64,000 nt of DNA from the NCBI GenBank assembly GCA_000720845.1, contig JODU01000005.1, positions 124,001 through 188,000 of the forward strand, given 5' to 3'. The notes below the pieces were generated by a model. The model worked only from the letters and a program-made list of their open reading frames with translations, was not told the origin of the DNA and did not search any database. This stretch comes from Kitasatospora aureofaciens (GTDB lineage: Bacteria > Actinomycetota > Actinomycetes > Streptomycetales > Streptomycetaceae). The position numbers were made by a program, and so were the translations under genes. Positions 59,327 to 64,000 of this stretch are shown piece after piece. The stretch's first letter is position 1; every line of letters begins with the position of its first letter.

Positions 59327-60232
59327 ATGGCCGACTGGGACATCCGCAAGCTGCAGATCCTGCGCACCCTGCGCGAGAGGGGCACGGTGACCGCGACGGC
59401 CGAGGCGCTGCACATGACGCCGTCCGCCGTCTCCCAGCAGCTGACGAACCTCGCCAAGCAATTGGGGGTGGAACTGCTCCAGGCCCACGGCAGAAGGGTC
59501 CGGCTGACGGACGCGGCGCGGCTGGTGCTGCGGCACGCCGAGGCGGTGTTCGAACAACTGGAGCGCGCCGACGCCGAGTTGGCGGCCCACATCCGCGGGG
59601 AGGCGGGCGAGGTCCGGGTCGGCGCCTTCTCCACCGCCGTGCCCGCCCTCGTCGTACCGGCCGTCACCGCCCTGCGCACCACGCGTCCGGGACTCGCGGT
59701 GCGGGTGCGGGAGGCCGAGGCGCAGGAGGCGTACGAGCTGCTGGCCGCCGGGGAGGTGGACCTCGCCCTGTCGCTGGCCGCGCAGGCGCCGAGCGTCGTC
59801 GACCCGCGCTTCACCCGCGTCCCGCTGCTCACCGACCCGCTGGACGTCGCCCTGCCCGGCGACCACCCGCTGGCCCGCGCGGAGCGGCTGCGGCTGGCCG
59901 ACCTCGCCGCCGAACCGTGGATCTTCGGCGGCAGCGGGCCCTGGTCCGACATCACCCGCGGGGCCTGCGAGGCCGCCGGGTTCCGGCCGCACCGGGGCCA
60001 CGCGGCGGCCGGCTGGCCGGCGATCCTCGCCATGGTCGGGGCGGGCATGGGCGTCGCCCTGGTACCGCGCATGGCGGCCGTGCCCCGGGACGGCGTGGCG
60101 ATGCGCGAACTGCACGCGGACCGCCCCGTCCGGCACGTGGTCGCGGCCGTGCGCAAGGGCGCGGAGGAGGCCCCCGCCGTCGCCACGGTGCTGAGAGCCC
60201 TGCGGACGGCGGCGGACCAACGAGCGACGTGA
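59327..60232 (+). CDS. LysR-family transcriptional regulator
   Basis: A 301-aa LysR protein: HTH at 3-63 (IRKLQILRTLRERGTVTATAEALHMTPSAVSQQLTNLAKQLGVELLQ), linker and effector domain (EVRVGAFSTAVPALVVPAVTAL ... GMGVALVPRMA). It starts 9 bases after the second EamA exporter and is read in the same direction, so it is probably an autoregulated activator of that exporter. Possible site TTCTG-CTTCA-CAGAA at 58279-58293 is 83 bases before the exporter start. Confidence 0.93.
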   Translation: MADWDIRKLQILRTLRERGTVTATAEALHMTPSAVSQQLTNLAKQLGVELLQAHGRRVRLTDAARLVLRHAEAVFEQLERADAELAAHIRGEAGEVRVGAFSTAVPALVVPAVTALRTTRPGLAVRVREAEAQEAYELLAAGEVDLALSLAAQAPSVVDPRFTRVPLLTDPLDVALPGDHPLARAERLRLADLAAEPWIFGGSGPWSDITRGACEAAGFRPHRGHAAAGWPAILAMVGAGMGVALVPRMAAVPRDGVAMRELHADRPVRHVVAAVRKGAEEAPAVATVLRALRTAADQRAT

Positions 60233-60273
60233 CCCCCGAGGGGGCGCCGCCGGCCCCGGCCGGACACACGCGA

Positions 60274-60308
60274 GGGGCGCCCGGTGCGACGCGCGTACCG
60301 GACGCCCC
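60274..60308. terminator. Terminator between LysR gene and pepN
   Basis: GGGGCGCCCGGT and ACCGGACGCCCC pair over 12 positions with one mismatch, 11-base loop, followed by CCTT. It lies between convergent stops at 60232 and 60324. Confidence 0.8.
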
Positions 60309-60323
60309 CCTTGCACGTACCGC

Positions 60324-62897
60324 CTACTCGGCCGCCGCCGCGTCCGCCGCCTGGGCCTTCAGCGCGCGCTCGATGCCCGAACGGGACTCCGAGACCAGGC
60401 GGCGCAGCGCCGCGTTCGGCTCGGCGGAGGCCAGCCAGGCGTCCGTGCGGTCCAGGGTCTCCTGGGACACCTGCACGGCCGGGTACAGGCCGACCGCGAT
60501 CTGCTGGGCCATCTCGTGCGAACGGGACTCCCAGACGCCCTTCAGCGCCTCGAAGTACCGCTCCGTGTACGACGCCAGCAGCTCGCGCTGGTCGGTCTGG
60601 ACGAAGCCGGCGATGACCGCCTCCTGCACGGCGTTCGGCAGCTTGTCGGACTCCACGACCGACTCCCAGGCCTCCGCCTTGGCCGCCTCGGTCGGCCGGG
60701 CGGCCCGCGCGGTGGCCGCGTGCCGCTCACCGGCGGCCGTCTTGTCCCGCTCGTACTCGCTCTGGATCTCCGCCCCGCCGAACCGGCCCACGGCCGCCAG
60801 CCGCTGCACGAACGCCCAGCGCAGCTCCGTGTCGACGGCCAGGCCCTCGATGGTCTGCGTGCCGTCGAGCAGCGCGTCCAGCAGGTCCAGCTGCTCCGGC
60901 GTCCGGGCCGTCGCCGCGAACGCCCGCGCCCACGCCAGCTGGTGGTCGCTGCCCGCCTCGGCGGCCCGCAGGTGGGCCAGCGCGGCCTCGGTCCAGCGGG
61001 TGAGCAGCGCCTCGCGGGCGGTCGGGGCGGCGTACTGGTCGATCGCCAGCTTCACCTGGCGGTGCAGCGACTGCACGACACCGATGTCGGACTCCTTGCC
61101 GATGCCCGACAGGACGAGGGACAGGTAGTCCCGCGTGGCCAGCTCCGCGTCGCGGGTCATGTCCCAGGCCGACGCCCAGCACAGGGCGCGCGGCAGCGAC
61201 TCGGTGAAGTCGCCGAGGTGCTCGGTGACCACCGCCAGCGACTGCTCGTCCAGCCGCACCTTGGCGTACGACAGGTCGTCGTCGTTCAGGAGCAGCACCG
61301 CCGGGCGGGCCTTGCCGGCCAGCTGCGGCACGGGCGTCAGCTCGCCGTCCACGTCCAGTTCGACGCGCTCGCCCCGCACCAGCTTGCCGTCGCCGTCGAG
61401 GTCGTAGGCGCCGATCGCGATGCGGTGGGGCCGCAGCGTCGGCTCGCCCTTCGCACCGGCCGGCAGCGCCGGGGCCTCCTGGCGGACGGCGAAGGAGGTG
61501 ATGACGCCGTTCGCGTCCGTCTCGATCTCCGGGCGCAGCACGTTGATGCCGGCCGTCTCCAGCCACGCCTTCGACCAGGTCCTCAGGTCGCGGCCCGAGG
61601 TCTCCTCCAGCGCGCCCAGCAGGTCGGACAGGCGGGTGTTGCCGAACGCGTGCCGTTTGAAGTACGCCTGCACGCCCCGGAAGAACGCGTCCTCACCGAC
61701 GTACGCGACGAGCTGCTTGAGCACGCTCGCGCCCTTGGCGTACGTGATGCCGTCGAAGTTGACGAGCACGTCGTCCAGGTCGCTGATGTCCGCCATGATC
61801 GGGTGCGTGGACGGCAGCTGGTCCTGCCGGTACGCCCAGGTCTTCATCTGGTTGGCGAACGTCGTCCACGAGTGCGGCCACTTCGACCCCGGCGCGGCGG
61901 CCTGGCAGGCGGCCTCGGCGTAGGTGGCGAACGACTCGTTCAGCCACAGGTCGTTCCACCACTCCATGGTGACCAGGTCGCCGAACCACATGTGCGCCAG
62001 CTCGTGCAGGATCGTCGCCGCCCGCACCTCGTACGCGGCGTCCGTCACCTTGGAGCGGAACACGTACTGGTCCCGGATGGTCACCGCGCCCGCGTTCTCC
62101 ATCGCGCCCGCGTTGAACTCCGGCACGAAGAGCTGGTCGTACTTCTTGAACGGGTACGGGTAGTCGAACTTCTCCTGGAACCAGTCGAAGCCCTGCCGGG
62201 TGACGTCGAAGACGGCGTCCGCGTCGAGGTGCTCGGCCAGCGACGGACGGCAGTAGATGCCGAGCGGCACCGACTGGCCGTCCTTCTCGTACACGCTGTG
62301 CACCGAGTGGTACGGGCCGACGATCAGCGCCGTGATGTACGACGAGATCCGCGGGGTCGGCTCGAACTCCCAGACGTTGTCCTTCGGCTCGGGCGTCGGC
62401 GAGTTGGAGATGACCGTCCAGCCCTCGGGGGCCTTCACGGTGAACTGGAACGTCGCCTTCAGGTCCGGCTGCTCGAAGCTCGCGAAGACCCGGCGCGCGT
62501 CCGGCACCTCGAACTGCGTGTACAGGTACGCCTGGTCGTCCACCGGATCGACGAACCGGTGCAGACCCTCACCGGTGTTGGTGTACGCGCAGTCCGCGGC
62601 CACGCGCAGGATGTTGCGCCCCGGCAGCAGCCCCGGCAGGGCGATGCGGGAGTCCTGGAACACCTCGGCCACATCGAGGGCGTCGCCGTTCAGCGTCACC
62701 TCGTGGACCGTCGGCGCGACCAGGTCGATGAAGGACTCGCCGCCGCCCTCGGCGACATCGAAGCGCACCGTGGTCACGGACCGGTAGGTGCCGCCCTCCT
62801 GCGCGCCGGTGAGGTCGAGATCGATCTCGTACGAGTCAACGGTCAGCAGCGTCGCCCGCTGCCGCGCCTCTTCGCGAGTCAGGTTTGTGCCAGGCAC
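60324..62897 (-). CDS. pepN: Aminopeptidase N (M1 metallopeptidase)
   Basis: An 857-aa zinc aminopeptidase of the M1 family. The substrate-binding motif is GAMEN at 264-268, the zinc site HELAHMWFGD with H298, E299 and H302, and third ligand E321 in WLNESFATYAE. The ERAP1-like C-terminal helical domain occupies about 520-857. No signal peptide: cytosolic. The GTG at 62897 has GAGGAG 9 bases upstream. Length is typical for actinobacterial PepN. Confidence 0.97.
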   Translation of the reverse strand: MPGTNLTREEARQRATLLTVDSYEIDLDLTGAQEGGTYRSVTTVRFDVAEGGGESFIDLVAPTVHEVTLNGDALDVAEVFQDSRIALPGLLPGRNILRVAADCAYTNTGEGLHRFVDPVDDQAYLYTQFEVPDARRVFASFEQPDLKATFQFTVKAPEGWTVISNSPTPEPKDNVWEFEPTPRISSYITALIVGPYHSVHSVYEKDGQSVPLGIYCRPSLAEHLDADAVFDVTRQGFDWFQEKFDYPYPFKKYDQLFVPEFNAGAMENAGAVTIRDQYVFRSKVTDAAYEVRAATILHELAHMWFGDLVTMEWWNDLWLNESFATYAEAACQAAAPGSKWPHSWTTFANQMKTWAYRQDQLPSTHPIMADISDLDDVLVNFDGITYAKGASVLKQLVAYVGEDAFFRGVQAYFKRHAFGNTRLSDLLGALEETSGRDLRTWSKAWLETAGINVLRPEIETDANGVITSFAVRQEAPALPAGAKGEPTLRPHRIAIGAYDLDGDGKLVRGERVELDVDGELTPVPQLAGKARPAVLLLNDDDLSYAKVRLDEQSLAVVTEHLGDFTESLPRALCWASAWDMTRDAELATRDYLSLVLSGIGKESDIGVVQSLHRQVKLAIDQYAAPTAREALLTRWTEAALAHLRAAEAGSDHQLAWARAFAATARTPEQLDLLDALLDGTQTIEGLAVDTELRWAFVQRLAAVGRFGGAEIQSEYERDKTAAGERHAATARAARPTEAAKAEAWESVVESDKLPNAVQEAVIAGFVQTDQRELLASYTERYFEALKGVWESRSHEMAQQIAVGLYPAVQVSQETLDRTDAWLASAEPNAALRRLVSESRSGIERALKAQAADAAAAE

Positions 62898-63010
62898 GCG
62901 GTCATCTCCTCGTTATGTGTGGGTTGCGCCATCCTTCCACGTGACCTGTGTCCAACGCGATGTCCGTTTCCCGCCGGTGCCCGGGGCCCGCGCGCGCGAG
63001 CCTGGACCCC

Positions 63011-63490
63011 ATGAACGGCTACTGCGCACACCCCGTCCCGCCCGTCGCCCTCAAGGAACTGCGCGCCACCGACGACGCGGGCCGCGTCCCCGCCCCCTTC
63101 ACCGACGACGAGGGCGGCGCACCCCTGCGCTGCTGCCTGCGCCACAGCCGCGCCGGCGAGCGCATCGCCCTGGTCTCCTACGCCCCGCTGCGCCGCTGGG
63201 CGGCGGAGACGGGCGCCGACCCGGGCGCCTACGACGAGCAGGGCCCCGTCTTCATCCACGCCGACGACTGCGCGGGACCGGAGGAGACGGAGGGCCTGCC
63301 CTTCACCAACTCGCACCGCACCGTGCGTCGCTACTGCGCCCAGGGGCGCATCCTGGGCGGACGCCTGGTCGCGTCCGCCGACGGCTTCGCACCCGCCCTC
63401 CGGGAAGCGTTCGACGACCCGGCCGTGGCGTTCGTCCACGTCCGGGCCGTCGAGTACGGCTGCTTCCTCTACGAGGTCAGGCGGGGCTGA
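63011..63490 (+). CDS. DUF1203 family protein
   Basis: A 159-aa soluble protein: PLRCCLRHSRAGERIALVSYAPL, YDEQGPVFIHADDC and YCAQGRILGGRLV with VAFVHVRAVEYGCFLYEVRR at the end are the conserved DUF1203 blocks. No function is established. The start at ATG 63011 has no ribosome site and may be leaderless. Convergent with asd. Confidence 0.9.
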   Translation: MNGYCAHPVPPVALKELRATDDAGRVPAPFTDDEGGAPLRCCLRHSRAGERIALVSYAPLRRWAAETGADPGAYDEQGPVFIHADDCAGPEETEGLPFTNSHRTVRRYCAQGRILGGRLVASADGFAPALREAFDDPAVAFVHVRAVEYGCFLYEVRRG

Positions 63491-63499
63491 CCCCGGTCG

Positions 63500-64000
63500 T
63501 CAGCCCTTCAGCTCCGCCGCCACCAGCTCCGCGATCTGCACCGCGTTCAGGGCCGCGCCCTTGCGCAGGTTGTCGTTGGAGACGAACAGGGCGAGGCCGT
63601 TGTCCACGGTCTCGTCCTGGCGGATGCGGCCCACGTACGACGGGTCCTGGCCGGCCGCCTCCAGCGGGGTCGGCACCTCGGTGAGCGCGACGCCGGGGGC
63701 GCCGGCCAGCAGCTCCTTGGCGCGCTCGACGCTGATCGGGCGGGCGAATCGGGCGTTGATCTGCAGGGAGTGGCCGCTGAAGACGGGCACGCGCACACAG
63801 GTGCCCGACACCTTCAGCTCCGGGATCTCCAGGATCTTGCGAGACTCGTTGCGTAGCTTCTGCTCCTCGTCCGTCTCGTGCAGACCGTCGTCGACGATGG
63901 AACCGGCCAGCGGCAGCACGTTGTACGCGATCGGCGCCACGTACTTGTCCGGCTCCGGGAACTGAACGGCCGAGCCGTCGTGGGTCAGCTTGGGGGCGTC
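63500..64000 (-). CDS. asd: Aspartate-semialdehyde dehydrogenase, C-terminal part (cut by window edge)
   Basis: The last 166 codons of Asd. Readable are IAYNVLPLAGSIVDDGLHETDEEQKLRNESRKIL, VSGTCVRVPVFSGHSLQINARF (the catalytic-domain histidine SGHS), and DNLRKGAALNAVQIAELV. The active-site cysteine lies beyond 64000. The enzyme reduces aspartyl phosphate, the branch-point step for Lys, Met and Thr. Convergent with DUF1203; 9-base gap. Confidence 0.96.
   Translation of the reverse strand, partial: DAPKLTHDGSAVQFPEPDKYVAPIAYNVLPLAGSIVDDGLHETDEEQKLRNESRKILEIPELKVSGTCVRVPVFSGHSLQINARFARPISVERAKELLAGAPGVALTEVPTPLEAAGQDPSYVGRIRQDETVDNGLALFVSNDNLRKGAALNAVQIAELVAAELKG

Noticed and set aside
59327..60232. 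LysR/EamA region as an amino-acid exporter (LysE) system
   Set aside because: The transporter has EamA repeats, not a LysE fold.

Overview
The window is a segment of a Streptomyces chromosome. The base composition is very GC-rich and GTG/TTG starts are frequent. It carries two chaplins, a melC1-melC2 tyrosinase pair, the sporulation dynamins dynA/dynB with an adjacent ssb, a csnR-csnEFGHK chitosan-oligosaccharide locus and a sortase-class LAETG surface protein. Gene order from chpF to melC and chpG resembles my memory of the S. coelicolor SCO2699-2705 area; that comparison is recall, not a search.

Left part (1-9.7 kb): three minus-strand exopolysaccharide genes (glycosyltransferase, polyprenyl-phosphate sugar transferase, O-antigen-ligase-like protein), a chaplin (chpF-like), three small secreted proteins of unknown function, melC1-melC2, and a second chaplin (chpG-like) facing melC2. 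Both chaplins have a promoter-like sequence of the sigma-BldN type at the same distance from the start codon.

9.7-20.8 kb: a 2-hydroxyacid dehydrogenase, tRNA-Arg(UCU), dynA-dynB, ssb, a thioester-domain surface protein with a C-terminal LAETG sorting signal, a decayed HAD-domain gene, and the ettA-thioesterase-hypothetical cluster.

20.8-29.7 kb: a macrolide-exporter/FtsX-type ABC transporter made of one ATPase with a C-terminal AbrB-like tail and two very large permeases. The permeases are separated by a 61-codon mini-ORF framed by a 35-bp direct repeat. Then come a truncated haemoglobin and a PCMT-like methyltransferase.

29.7-40.8 kb: a seven-gene minus-strand signalling cluster in the order glnX-like, glnH-like, coiled-coil protein, pknG, PP2C phosphatase, VWA protein and FHA protein. 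Kinase, phosphatase and FHA protein all carry paired zinc ribbons, which suggests one amino-acid-responsive signalling complex. It extends the mycobacterial pknG-glnX-glnH theme and is the most interesting system in the window.

41-47.9 kb: csnR and csnEFGHK (ROK repressor, binding protein, two permeases, GH4 glycosidase, sugar kinase) with an AGGAAAGTTTCCT palindrome upstream of csnR. 47.9-54 kb: MscS channel, HNH endonuclease, a Uma2 remnant, and a PadR-ABC-permease-methyltransferase operon whose 30-bp palindromic operator is visible. 54-64 kb: a Pro/Thr/Ser-repeat small protein next to malQ, a small membrane protein, MarR with a divergent EamA exporter, a second EamA exporter with LysR, pepN, a DUF1203 protein and the 3' part of asd.
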